From positions 1 through 38,595 of the forward strand of contig CAYUAI010000035.1 in NCBI GenBank assembly GCA_964442745.1: a stretch of DNA of 38,595 nt, read 5' to 3'. Made by a program: the position numbers and the translations under genes. Below the pieces are notes generated by a model that was not told where the DNA came from, searched no databases, and saw nothing but the letters and a program-made list of their open reading frames with translations. This DNA is from CAYUAI01 sp964442745 (GTDB lineage: Bacteria > Pseudomonadota > Gammaproteobacteria > S012-40). The first letter of the stretch is position 1; every line of letters begins with the position of its first letter. Shown piece by piece: positions 26,979 through 36,010 of the stretch.

Positions 26979-27350
26979 TTAGGCAACCATACCGAGCAAT
27001 GTCTTTACTTTTTGATCTAATTCTTGCTCATCAATCGGTTTGAAGACATATTCATTCGCCCCTTGCCGCAAGCCCCATACTCGATCCGTCGCTTGACTTT
27101 TTGAACTAACAATAATCACGGGTATTGATGCAGTTTCTGGATCATTGGATATTTTTCGAGTCGTCTCATAACCATTCATACCCGGCATCACAATATCCAT
27201 AAGAATAAGATTTGGTTTTTCTTTCTTAGCTTTGTCCAAGCCTTCTTCACCATTAGATGCAGTAATAACCTCATGATGCCTAGCTTCCAGAAAATTTTTT
27301 AAAATGTGTAACTCGGTAGGTGAGTCATCTACAACTAAAATGCGCGCCAT
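26979..27350 (-). CDS. pilH: PilH, single-domain response regulator
   Basis: A stand-alone receiver phosphorylated by ChpA; in P. aeruginosa PilH acts on the pilus retraction side and tempers signalling. The 123 residues are a complete CheY-like domain: acidic pair in VVDDSPTEL (D8, D9), phosphoacceptor D52 in LILMDIVMPGMNG, Ser/Thr switch at VSSKS, and K104 in VFKPIDEQEL. A GGAG site sits 6 bases before the ATG. It is followed one base after its stop by the pilI ATG. There is no output domain. Confidence 0.95.
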   Translation of the reverse strand: MARILVVDDSPTELHILKNFLEARHHEVITASNGEEGLDKAKKEKPNLILMDIVMPGMNGYETTRKISNDPETASIPVIIVSSKSQATDRVWGLRQGANEYVFKPIDEQELDQKVKTLLGMVA

Positions 27351-27402
27351 TTCTATCTCCTACTTAATCAATTGATATCCAAAATAATTATCGAATATCT
27401 GT

Positions 27403-27813
27403 TTAGCTATTTACTGCCGTTTTAGTAAAATTTTTGATGGCATGAGTTTGTAATGCTTCAAGCAAATCATCTCTTGAAAAGGGTTTTGTTACATAATGTT
27501 CAGCCCCAACCATTGTGCCTTTGGCTCGATCAAATACACCGTTTTTGCTCGACAACATAATAACTGGGATATTCTTATATTCTTGATGATGCTTAACTAA
27601 TGCACATGTTTGGTAACCATCAAGTCTTGGCATCATAATGTCAACAAAGATAATATCCGGCTGATAATCGACAATCTTCACTAATGCATCAAAACCATTT
27701 TCTGCAGTGACCACTTCACATCCCACTTTTTTCATAATAGATTGGGCAGTTTTACGGATTGTTCGACTATCATCAATAACTAATACCTTAATTCCTCGAA
27801 ATTCTTCGCTCAT
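27403..27813 (-). CDS. pilG: PilG, single-domain response regulator
   Basis: A stand-alone receiver, the main activating output of the Chp system in P. aeruginosa (pilus extension and cAMP signalling). The ATG at 27813 gives MSEEFRGIKVLVIDDSRTIRK and 136 residues; a GTG two codons earlier (27819) is possible, but its spacing from the GGGAG site (27824-27828) is only 4 bases. Key residues in this numbering are the IDDS acidic pocket, D58 in IIFVDIMMPRLDGYQTC, and K110 in VTKPFSRDD. The IDDSRTIRK.AQ and MMPRLDGYQTCALVK motifs are diagnostic for PilG rather than PilH. Confidence 0.95.
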   Translation of the reverse strand: MSEEFRGIKVLVIDDSRTIRKTAQSIMKKVGCEVVTAENGFDALVKIVDYQPDIIFVDIMMPRLDGYQTCALVKHHQEYKNIPVIMLSSKNGVFDRAKGTMVGAEHYVTKPFSRDDLLEALQTHAIKNFTKTAVNS

Positions 27814-27896
27814 ATTCACTTAACTCCCGCCAAATTAATACTGGCCATCTTAATTTAACCCTTAGGTCAAGGGGTTTATGTCATTGTTGTATCGGG

Positions 27897-28349
27897 CTAT
27901 TGAAGTGATTTCTTAACATTCAGCTCAATTTCTTCGATATTCGGTATCACTGCCTCTCGACTGTTAACGCAAACCCGTCTTGATATCAACGGATTCAAAA
28001 CTTCATTATCTGCGGCATCGGTCAAGTTATCCGAGCTTGCACTAACGAGATTCGGCATGCCGTCTATCAACAGTGCAAGAAACTTAAAATCAGCATCATT
28101 ACCCAGTGCTTTTATGACTAATATTTTTTTTTCAACCATATTTTGATTAACTGACTCAATTTGTAACGCGGCTTCATAAGAAATCAAAAATACTTCTTGC
28201 TGCCGCCAATGAATACGCCCAAGAATCCAGCTCGGCATATCTTGAATTGAACTTATTGGTTGACTAGCAATAACTTCTGAGACTGTTGAGTACGGAAGTA
28301 ATATTTCGATACTCTGTAATGGAATTAACATGCTTTTCAATTGCGTCAT
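27897..28349 (-). CDS. chpC: ChpC-like CheW-domain protein
   Basis: This is a 150-residue CheW-like protein, probably a second coupling adaptor of the Chp system. Evidence is the N-terminal MLIPLQSIEILLPYSTVSEVIA strand pattern, PSWILGRIHWRQQEVFLISYEAAL (the CheW W..G...W......P..... core) and LALLIDGMPNLV. It is more divergent than PilI. It begins 12 bases after the chpB stop, and pilG begins about 83 bases after its own stop, so it belongs to the same transcription unit. The name rests on this context plus fold-level similarity; a plain CheW-domain protein is the cautious reading. Confidence 0.8.
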   Translation of the reverse strand: MTQLKSMLIPLQSIEILLPYSTVSEVIASQPISSIQDMPSWILGRIHWRQQEVFLISYEAALQIESVNQNMVEKKILVIKALGNDADFKFLALLIDGMPNLVSASSDNLTDAADNEVLNPLISRRVCVNSREAVIPNIEEIELNVKKSLQ

Positions 28350-28361
28350 ATCAATACTCGT

Positions 28362-30326
28362 TTATTCTATAATTTGTTTGCTAAGTTCTTCAGCGAGTTT
28401 TTCCGGGGTGCCTGAAAAACTAACAATACCTAGTTTGTTAGCCGCTTCAGGCATATTCGATGCCACACAACTTTCTAAATCAAGCGACCAAACTTTACCA
28501 CCGAATTTAGCAATTTTTTCCGCGCCTTGTATACCATCTTTCCCCATACCACTAAAAACTATAATATTCGTCAGACTAGAATAAAGACTAAGAACTTGAT
28601 CAATCACATGATCAATGTTTGGTGTGAAGTCATTTGGGTTGTCAATATCGGTCAATTTTACTTTTCCGATTTTGTCCAAATTAAATTTTTTCCCAGCAGG
28701 TACCACCAGTACATTACCCCGCATCATCTCATCATCATCAACGGCGGTACGCACATTCAGCGCAACAGCACTATCTAGTCGATCAGCCATCACGGATACA
28801 AAATTTTCACCAATATGCTGAGCAAGCACGAATGAAGCGGCAATATCTGCCGGAATAACTTGCAGAAATCGCTTGACAACAGGGGGGCCACCAATGGAGG
28901 CGGCTAAAACCCATATTTGCCTGATAGGACCGGTATCTTCTTCTAATTCTTCATTTCTCTCAAACTCGCTCCATGTTATAAAGCCTTCGTCACTACTTTC
29001 CATTCCTGGTTCTTGACTTGGCGTCTCTTTCCAAGGCGTATCCACAATATCCAACAAAACCGGCCGATTTTCCTCTGGCATAATTTTGGTAAGTACAAGG
29101 TCTTGTTCATCGTCAAGCAATTTTTCTTCAGCAATTCGGATGGCTTCACTGAACTCACTATTGATCACCGTCAATAAGTCGTCTGATACATCGCTAATGA
29201 CTGAGTTAACTTCTTCGGGAATTTTCTCTACAGCTTCTTCAATTGAAGTAGGCTCATATTCATCACCAATATCCCTAATTGCTTTTAATTTACTAATCCA
29301 CTCTTCTGGCAAACAACCATTTGCCGTTAGTAACTCATGATCACAAAATACGACAGGTGCTTTATCATATTCAAAGATAAAATCAATGTCATCCATCTCG
29401 TCACTTAAATCGGCTAGAATCAAATCAATCTCATCAATATTGATGAGATTGATACTATCTTCAGATACTTTGATTTCAGCAACAACACGAATATCATGCT
29501 GTTCAAGTAACTGCTTTAACTGGCCTGTTTTTTTGTCTTCAGTCATGATCACCACCCGAACACTTGGCTTGGAGGGTTTCGTTGACTGTTGTGTTAAACT
29601 AACGAACCTTGACGCTGTGCTCTCCTGGCTGACGGAATGAATATGGGAAACAGAATCATTTTCTACCTGTGATTTGTTAATGAGTTTACTAGACCATTCT
29701 GCAATACCTGAAGCAGTTAATGTATCTTGATCACTAAAAATTACGGGCAATTCATTGTAGTCAAAAATAAAATCTGCATCGACGTCTTCATCATCGGTTA
29801 ACTCAACGACAAGCGCATCCAGCGTATCTACCTGAATTTCTTGCAGTGCTTCCTCAAGCAGATTTAACACTAAAACAACCTGAATACCTTGCTCACTAAT
29901 TGATTTTTTTAACGCTTCACGCCGATGTTCGTCATGCGCCATCACTGCTACATATAAATTCAGATGTTGATTATTTCCATCATTTATCACCTGATCCGCC
30001 GTGATGGACATGTCTTTTTTTAAAATTGACTCAATGGCATTTAACAGTTTCGATGCAGAATAAGGTTTTTTAATAAATGCTGAGCACTCGGCATTCACGG
30101 CCTTCCCCGCCACAACGATGGTAGGAGTATTAGGGTTATTCGCTTGAAATGTTAATAAAGATTGCTCTAGCTCATTAGAATCTAAATGAAATACAACAAC
30201 ATCAGAATTTTCTGCGTTAGCTAGCTGAAACATCCCGGTAAACTTGCTTAAATAAGAGGATACCAGCAGCTTGGAGGAATCATCTCCAAATACGGCTACT
30301 CTTATCACCTGATTTTCTGATTTCAT
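28362..30326 (-). CDS. chpB: ChpB-like protein-glutamate methylesterase with long degenerate receiver-like N-terminus
   Basis: The C-terminal domain (about 465-654) is a CheB methylesterase, which removes methyl groups from receptor glutamates, here presumably PilJ. The catalytic triad is intact: S477 (LAASIGGPP), H504 (LAQHIGEN) and D597 (SGMGKDGIQGA). The N-terminal 460 residues are unusual. A first module (about 9-105) looks like a receiver that keeps FIKKPYSASKLLNAIESIL. Two further modules carry related sequences, LDALVVELTDDEDVDADFIF and IDLILADLSDEMDDIDFIFE, each followed by a similar PV(I/V)F.D...LTA.G...EW.SKL tail. No module shows a clear phosphoacceptor pattern. The total of 654 residues is about twice the usual CheB/ChpB length. 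The ATG at 30326 has no strong ribosome binding site. Confidence 0.88.
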   Translation of the reverse strand: MKSENQVIRVAVFGDDSSKLLVSSYLSKFTGMFQLANAENSDVVVFHLDSNELEQSLLTFQANNPNTPTIVVAGKAVNAECSAFIKKPYSASKLLNAIESILKKDMSITADQVINDGNNQHLNLYVAVMAHDEHRREALKKSISEQGIQVVLVLNLLEEALQEIQVDTLDALVVELTDDEDVDADFIFDYNELPVIFSDQDTLTASGIAEWSSKLINKSQVENDSVSHIHSVSQESTASRFVSLTQQSTKPSKPSVRVVIMTEDKKTGQLKQLLEQHDIRVVAEIKVSEDSINLINIDEIDLILADLSDEMDDIDFIFEYDKAPVVFCDHELLTANGCLPEEWISKLKAIRDIGDEYEPTSIEEAVEKIPEEVNSVISDVSDDLLTVINSEFSEAIRIAEEKLLDDEQDLVLTKIMPEENRPVLLDIVDTPWKETPSQEPGMESSDEGFITWSEFERNEELEEDTGPIRQIWVLAASIGGPPVVKRFLQVIPADIAASFVLAQHIGENFVSVMADRLDSAVALNVRTAVDDDEMMRGNVLVVPAGKKFNLDKIGKVKLTDIDNPNDFTPNIDHVIDQVLSLYSSLTNIIVFSGMGKDGIQGAEKIAKFGGKVWSLDLESCVASNMPEAANKLGIVSFSGTPEKLAEELSKQIIE

Positions 30327-30529
30327 AGGTAAAATAATTGATTCGTTATCTTCATTTTCAGCGGCCCTTAAGATATCGGTAACAACCCTGCATACTTAAC
30401 ATACTCAAATAATGAACACTGATTTTTCATCTAAAATATCCAAATCATCACAGATGATAAAACTTTAGTTCGAAAATAATTTTTACGCTATCAATCCAAT
30501 ACCCATCCCTTAGCAATTAATGTTTTTCT

Positions 30530-31552
30530 CTATTGAAAATTTATGTCATACCCAACGGCGGCTTCATCTTCATCAAGCATTTCTAGTTCCACAATAACAC
30601 GGCTATTCGAAGGTAAACCATTAGCGATATTTGTCCCTTTTGGCAAATAGTCTAGTGGCTCAAAACGACGCGTGACTACATCTATTTTATTAAAATCATG
30701 CAAAGTTATTTTTAATGTGGGATACTCTTGGGTAAAAACCGCATGATTAATAAATGAAGCTCTCACTAGCAACGTATGCGAACGGGAAGGATGGGTTCTA
30801 ATATCTTTATTAATAATTTCAATACGCGCTGTGTCTTTAAATAAAGGGAGTTGACAACCAGAAAAATTACATAGATTGACAAGCCAGGGGCGATATTCGG
30901 CATGCTGGGCTAAGCTGTCACGATTCAAATAACCATACAAAAAAACGAAAGTAATCGATAATATAATGACGCTGCTTATTGATAATAACAATAGGTATAT
31001 TTTTTTCCTTATCTTGCGACTTATTTGTTGTGGATCTTCATTTTCTAAATCAGCAGTCAGACAAACACCCGTCACTTCACCTTCATTATCCTTATCGGCA
31101 GAATTATCGGCTGATTGTTGATGTGGGCTTAGCTCCGAATGTGTCCCAAGGCCTGAAGAAATAGGCTGTCCGACAGCAATACCTTGACACTCAAATTGAG
31201 CTTGACTCATTTTTGAAAAGTGGCTTGGTGGTGAAAGATCTGATACTTGCAGGTCTGCAGCGTTTATTTTTTGATGATGACTCACTGGCTGCTTCGATTT
31301 TTCTTGCGTCGCTGGCTCTGTCGCTGCTTTCGCCGTTTTAGATTTTTGTACTAAATGATCACGTGCATTAAAAATTTCGGCACAAATACCGCATCGAACT
31401 TCACCATTCATAATACTTAATTGCTGTTGGTTAACTCGAAAAAATGTTGCACATCCTGGGCAACGAGCAACCACACGCAATATTGATGACGGCGCGCTAG
31501 TTGACGAAAAATCGTCAATGCTATCACCTTTTTGATGACTCAGTGAAGCCAA
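30530..31552 (-). CDS. zinc-ribbon (MJ0042 type) and DUF3426 membrane protein
   Basis: Domain order: an N-terminal zinc ribbon with paired cysteines (RCPGCATFFRV, then VRCGICAEIFNARD), a long polar linker rich in S, Q and D, one transmembrane helix (IYLLLLSISSVIILSITFVFLYG), and a C-terminal DUF3426 domain (LCNFSGCQLPLF, then VRASFINHAVFTQEYPTLKITL, FEPLDYLP, DEAAVGY). The function of this family is unknown; the layout suggests a cytoplasmic nucleic-acid or metal-binding head tethered to a periplasmic domain. No ATG precedes the ribbon. I chose TTG 31552, which has GGGAG nine bases upstream; TTG 31585 extends the frame but lacks a site. It lies 203 bases upstream of chpB on the same strand, so co-transcription is uncertain. 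Confidence 0.85.
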   Translation of the reverse strand: MASLSHQKGDSIDDFSSTSAPSSILRVVARCPGCATFFRVNQQQLSIMNGEVRCGICAEIFNARDHLVQKSKTAKAATEPATQEKSKQPVSHHQKINAADLQVSDLSPPSHFSKMSQAQFECQGIAVGQPISSGLGTHSELSPHQQSADNSADKDNEGEVTGVCLTADLENEDPQQISRKIRKKIYLLLLSISSVIILSITFVFLYGYLNRDSLAQHAEYRPWLVNLCNFSGCQLPLFKDTARIEIINKDIRTHPSRSHTLLVRASFINHAVFTQEYPTLKITLHDFNKIDVVTRRFEPLDYLPKGTNIANGLPSNSRVIVELEMLDEDEAAVGYDINFQ

Positions 31553-31791
31553 GTATACGAACTCCCGTATCGATACAAAAATCAATTAAAAAAGCAGAAA
31601 AGTGACAATGATTTGTTGAATAATAGAGAGATACAACCACCTCATAACATATTTTTTCTAACGAACATGCGTATCTCTATGAGATGAATCGGCATATTGC
31701 CACACAAACTTAACCCACCTAAAATATTCAAATATTGATTGATAAATAACGAGTGTTATATTTAAGGACTATCGTTAACTGATGAAACAAC

Positions 31792-32060
31792 TAAGGAATG
31801 GGCGTGTAATAACTTCCTGGTTTAGTGCCCAAATTGAGTTTGTACTGATTGGTTCTGAGTGAACAAAAGTGCAAGCATAGTGGTTCTATTTTAAGCGTTT
31901 TTGATTGCCGACAGGGAAGTAGGTAAGGGGCAGGAGCGGAGGCTTTGAAGAACGGACTACCAACAAGTCGGCGCTTTAGGCGAAGACGGGCAGAGGTAGG
32001 GAAACTCAGGCGATAAAACCGAGATGCAAAGCCGGAGAGTTATTACACACCCATTCCTTA
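31792..32060. mobile_element. MITE-like element copy B (269 bp) with terminal inverted repeats
   Basis: Ends 31792-31813 and 32039-32060 are 22-bp inverted repeats with a single mismatch, each reading TAAGGAATGGG inwards. The outermost TA on both sides would fit a TA target duplication. The left arm to about 31976 is related along its length to copy A (3793-3975). No coding frame is present. It occupies most of the 598-base gap between the DUF3426 gene and the lipoprotein gene. Its folded-back ends could also act as a terminator for the lipoprotein transcript. The rest of the gap (31553-31791 and 32061-32150) shows nothing recognisable. Confidence 0.8.
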
Positions 32061-32150
32061 TTGGCAAAAAAAATGGTTCACTTTAAAAAAAAATCAACCG
32101 TCGTTAATATTTTTCAACGTTAGGAAACGGCGACAAAAAGACCAAAACAG

Positions 32151-35135
32151 TCACGGCAGCGATAAGCGCTGTTCCGTCACCCACACCGCATGTTTAAAGG
32201 AAAATTCTTCCCTTGATCTTTGCCGCCATGCAAGTTTCACCATCCCATTAACACTTACATCGAGACCTATCGAGTCAACAAAACCATCAATCGCCGCGTT
32301 ATAAACAACAATTTTCTGAGCCACCTCAGACCACCCCTCAGTAGCCGTGCGAGTATTCACATACAATACACTACTGTTATCAACCCGATCCGCCCAGGCA
32401 GCGACCAACTGACCATCAGCGGTCATATCTATCACGGGCTGTGATTCAGCATTCATTGAGGCGGCTAAAGAGATACGCTGTGGCATCATCCAATGAGAGT
32501 TCGTCACCGCATCAGCGGTACCCAAATAATGATTCGAATAAACTCGATAAATTCTTTCACCGTTGTTATCCCGCGTCTCTTCAGTCCAAGCAATTGCCAC
32601 ATTACCTTTACCATTATAAGCAATACTTGGCTGATCAATTAAATAATCCGGCAATGCAACGTTATAATCAATATTCTCCCAGGCGCTCCAGCTATCTGTC
32701 GATTGATACCTGGCCGCCATTAACAAACGGCCCAGTGAGATCGTATTTGCGCTCACAATAAACACTAATGATTCGTTCAAGCCTGGTGCCATATACAACT
32801 GACTACTAAAAGGATCAAGGTCGGCAATCAACCCTTCAGTGAAAGAAATGGAACGCGGCGTTTCCCAGCCATTGCCTGGAACAAACCGATTGATCCAAAG
32901 TTGTACCGACTGAGTCGGCAAGCCAAAATTACTGGCGGAGGCCAACCAAGCCACCACAATATTGCCGGCTGAGTCCAGGATAGGTTCTGCGGTTACGGTT
33001 ACCGTTTCCGCATTGAAGGTTTGCACGGCTTGCAATCCAGTTCCGGCAAGATACTCCACCACATTCATCTGCACGGCCCCGGTTTCGTCAAAAGCGGACC
33101 AAACAATCCAGCTACTGCCATTCCCAAGCGGAATGACTCGATAAGTTCGGTTACTCACACCGACGAATACCGGGGTATTCCAGACGGCATTAGGCGCTTG
33201 ATGGGCAACATACAAGTTATTATCAGCGGTCCATACGGCATAAGCATCGTTCGTTGTTTCTGACCATTTCACTTGAATAAATGAAGTCGCTGCATCCGCC
33301 AATGACAGGGGGGAATTCAATTGCCAACCGGAAGATTGATCCCATTGGTAAATCGCATTATCAATCCTCGTATAACCACCATTGCGCCAGTTGAAATCAC
33401 TGTTTTTCCGGATGGAAACAAAGGCATCGCCCGTATTGGAAATACTGATGTCAGGACCGGCAATATAACTATCAATATTGCTGGTAAATGTTTCACTCCA
33501 TATTTGCTCGGGCGCCGCCCAGTCAATCACCGGATCAGCACCAGGATTGCCGCTAGTGGGCGGCGTATCTGGCGGTGGGGTTACCACCGTGCCCGCCCCG
33601 ATATGCTCACTCAACAATAATTGGTAATCCGTTTTTATTGCCGTTTTAATGCTTTGTTGCCAAACCACCAATGACTGTCCATCCTTGTTGATCAACACAC
33701 GAGGGACGTTGATATACACGTTGGGCTCGACTGTTTCGGCAATTAACTCTGGAATACCCCAGGCACTTTCAGGCAAGTAATGATTGGCAAATAACTCAAT
33801 TCGATCGAATGATTTTTCTAACCAAACCACCGACCTCTTACCATTGTTATCCAGCGTCACATTGATATCATCAATAAATTTACCAGGCAAGGCCGAGGGC
33901 TCTGCAATAACTGAGCCACCAAACACTCGGGCACTTATTTCTACGTCACTATCCCAACCTAAAGCCGGTTCATAGTGACGACTTTTGACAACGAAATACA
34001 TCGCTGCGGTCTCTTGTTGAAACTCATTCCAAACAAGAGAAATATGACCTTGAGAATTTTTTGCTAAACGCGGCACAGGCTCTGTTATCGCACCAGGAAA
34101 AGTACTGATATCAAGCGTTTCCAACGACTGCCAACCCTCATTAGTCAGTGTCGAGGCATAGGCCATACCGCTATTAGCCGTCGCCATCACCGTAGTAAAA
34201 GCCAATTCATGGGACTGCGTCGTATCATCATAAACCAGCACCAACTGCGGTATTTCATCAATAAATGGTAAATCTTGGTTCACCACAGCCATCGGCGCAC
34301 TCCAACCACTCGCCACCTGATAATTGGCGCTCCACACGGTGACCCCCTGAGCATTATTTTCCGCCCAAGCCACCGTCAAATGATCCGGTGATATTTCCAC
34401 CCCATCCATTGCCAACACCTCGAGTGCTTCACCCGCATTGCCTCGGGTCAAGCTGGCCAATTCATCCCAACCCGTCACGGTAGAATAGCGACGCCGGTGA
34501 ATCTGAGTCAGGTTATTTGTCTGCGCTACCCAAACAACCGTGGCCGAACCATCCGTACGTAAAAATAATTCGCCCCACAAACCGGTACCTACTTGCGATG
34601 GCATACCCCAAGCGTTGGCACTCGCATCAAACTGATTTAAATAAACCACACCCGCATTCACCCATAATGCATAGGCACCATTATTGGCTTGATCGATAAT
34701 AATTTGTGGAAAACTTGAGGTTTCCACATCCTCGACAGCCATGAGCGGCGAATCCAACCATTCGCTGATATCACCGGTTTGTTGACGTATGACGGTTTTA
34801 TTTTGCAAAAACTCGCCACTGAGCGGATCAAGATCAGAATGTAAGCGCCAGGCACTAAACGGCTGCGAAGCTCCTGTTGCATATACCACAGGACCGTGAA
34901 CATAAGCTTCGATCGTGCCTGTTATGCTCTCAATGCCTAAGGTCACTGAATCAGACCACGCCCCATTTACCCGCGCATTGCGCTGTAATATTTTTTCAGC
35001 AAAACTGACAGAATGAGCCAACGTTGTAAGCTTTTTCGAATGAGAAGGCAATGTTTCGGCACAACCAACAAAAAATAAGGAAATAAGTAGCAGCAACCCC
35101 CATTCCCAATGGCCTGTATTTGTATAAATAACCAT
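32151..35135 (-). CDS. large predicted lipoprotein with two beta-propeller-like halves
   Basis: I do not recognise a named family. From ATG 35135 (GGTGA site 8 bases upstream) it has 994 residues; ATG 35153 would add six residues without a site. The N-terminus MVIYTNTGHWEWGLLLLIS leads to SLFFVGCAE, a lipoprotein signal with C25 as the lipidated residue. The rest is a long series of units of about 45-60 residues with a recurring pattern such as GxxxVxW (SVVWLEKS, SLVVWQQS, NVAIAWTEET, LVAAWADR, VKLAWRQRS) followed by GW..P..I. This resembles sialidase/BNR-like propeller blades. A proline-rich linker (VTPPPDTPPTSGNPG, about 513-530) divides two halves. It is probably anchored to the outer membrane, with a binding role inferred only from fold type. 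It is monocistronic. Confidence 0.85.
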   Translation of the reverse strand: MVIYTNTGHWEWGLLLLISLFFVGCAETLPSHSKKLTTLAHSVSFAEKILQRNARVNGAWSDSVTLGIESITGTIEAYVHGPVVYATGASQPFSAWRLHSDLDPLSGEFLQNKTVIRQQTGDISEWLDSPLMAVEDVETSSFPQIIIDQANNGAYALWVNAGVVYLNQFDASANAWGMPSQVGTGLWGELFLRTDGSATVVWVAQTNNLTQIHRRRYSTVTGWDELASLTRGNAGEALEVLAMDGVEISPDHLTVAWAENNAQGVTVWSANYQVASGWSAPMAVVNQDLPFIDEIPQLVLVYDDTTQSHELAFTTVMATANSGMAYASTLTNEGWQSLETLDISTFPGAITEPVPRLAKNSQGHISLVWNEFQQETAAMYFVVKSRHYEPALGWDSDVEISARVFGGSVIAEPSALPGKFIDDINVTLDNNGKRSVVWLEKSFDRIELFANHYLPESAWGIPELIAETVEPNVYINVPRVLINKDGQSLVVWQQSIKTAIKTDYQLLLSEHIGAGTVVTPPPDTPPTSGNPGADPVIDWAAPEQIWSETFTSNIDSYIAGPDISISNTGDAFVSIRKNSDFNWRNGGYTRIDNAIYQWDQSSGWQLNSPLSLADAATSFIQVKWSETTNDAYAVWTADNNLYVAHQAPNAVWNTPVFVGVSNRTYRVIPLGNGSSWIVWSAFDETGAVQMNVVEYLAGTGLQAVQTFNAETVTVTAEPILDSAGNIVVAWLASASNFGLPTQSVQLWINRFVPGNGWETPRSISFTEGLIADLDPFSSQLYMAPGLNESLVFIVSANTISLGRLLMAARYQSTDSWSAWENIDYNVALPDYLIDQPSIAYNGKGNVAIAWTEETRDNNGERIYRVYSNHYLGTADAVTNSHWMMPQRISLAASMNAESQPVIDMTADGQLVAAWADRVDNSSVLYVNTRTATEGWSEVAQKIVVYNAAIDGFVDSIGLDVSVNGMVKLAWRQRSREEFSFKHAVWVTEQRLSLP

Positions 35136-35668
35136 GATTACACTCACCCACATTTTTTAATACGCGCCTGGCAATTATATTTTCACAAGATACCCATGCC
35201 ATCCAGAGTAAAACACTTACCCTGCAATAGGTTGATTAGTGACGCCTCAAGAAAACCTCTGAATTCCTACAGAAATTTTACATCATCTATTATTGTTAAA
35301 GTTTATACCTTTAGGCGGTACCTTGCCTAGCGAATTGTTTTTTTTTCATGCAAATTATTATTGAAATTTTTATTTTCTAACAGATATCCATCGACATAAC
35401 GACTAAGTCAATTGAGGCTATGATGACTTTAATATAAAGTGAATTCTGCAAAAAAAACAATCGATCAGCACCGGCTAAAACAATCGCTACGCCATGGAAA
35501 TACGCCCGCTCAATCAAGCCCCACATCCACCCCAAGAAAAAACTCTATTTTAACCTAAAAATCAATAATTTAAAAATACTTCAGACCACATTGAAAAAAA
35601 TAAAATATTTTGTAATTTTTCGATAGCTGCTTCGTCGTATTACTGTAACCAACTCAAAGGAATCCATA
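35136..35668. other. 533-base AT-rich intergenic region between divergent exported-protein genes
   Basis: The region separates the lipoprotein gene (minus) from the gene at 35669 (plus). It contains a run of ten or more T near 35338-35347 preceded by a weak 5-bp hairpin (TAGGC 35322-35326, GCCTA 35335-35339), too loosely spaced to be called a terminator. An AAAGGAA ribosome binding site lies before the ATG at 35669. No gene, RNA or clear promoter was recognised. Confidence 0.45.
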
Positions 35669-35980
35669 ATGAAATATTCAACTTTATTCAGCGTCTTCAC
35701 CGGTATATCACTGATGGCAGGCGCAACGCTATGCACAGCATCAGGATCATTTTCAAACTCTGGGGGAGATAATTTAAATGGTATGTACAATCAAGGAAAA
35801 GTCGTGGTACACAAAAAAATCATCTGTCACAGCTGCCCGCTAAGCAGCGACACGTTGGACAAAAAAACAGCGAACGATATTATTACCGAAATCAATACTG
35901 ACGGAGGCCGCCTCAGCGAATTAAGCCAAACAGAAAAACAATCGGCACTCACCTACCTGGATAAACGGTTTGGCCAATAA
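35669..35980 (+). CDS. small exported protein with a CHSCP motif, function unknown
   Basis: The 103 residues begin with a Sec signal peptide (MKYSTLFSVFTGISLMAG, cleavage near ATLCTASG). The mature part is about 78 residues: a polar glycine/asparagine segment, then VVVHKKIICHSCPLSSDTL with two cysteines separated by two residues, then a helical tail (ANDIITEINTD, LSELSQTEKQSALTYL) ending DKRFGQ. The cysteine pair could be a disulfide or metal site; it is not a CxxCH haem motif. An AAAGGAA site sits upstream. The next gene starts 30 bases after its stop, so the two probably form an operon. Confidence 0.75.
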   Translation: MKYSTLFSVFTGISLMAGATLCTASGSFSNSGGDNLNGMYNQGKVVVHKKIICHSCPLSSDTLDKKTANDIITEINTDGGRLSELSQTEKQSALTYLDKRFGQ

Positions 35981-36010
35981 TTTATCACCCACGGATGGAA
36001 AGGATGAACC

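Noticed and set aside
31627..31683. 8-bp inverted repeat AGAGATAC / GTATCTCT upstream of the DUF3426 gene
   Set aside because: The loop is over 35 bases and AT-rich, with competing pairings; not distinctive enough for a terminator or RNA element.
35322..35347. Hairpin followed by a T run in the spacer at 35136-35668
   Set aside because: Stem of only 5 bp and a 7-base gap before the T run, and no plus-strand gene upstream to terminate.
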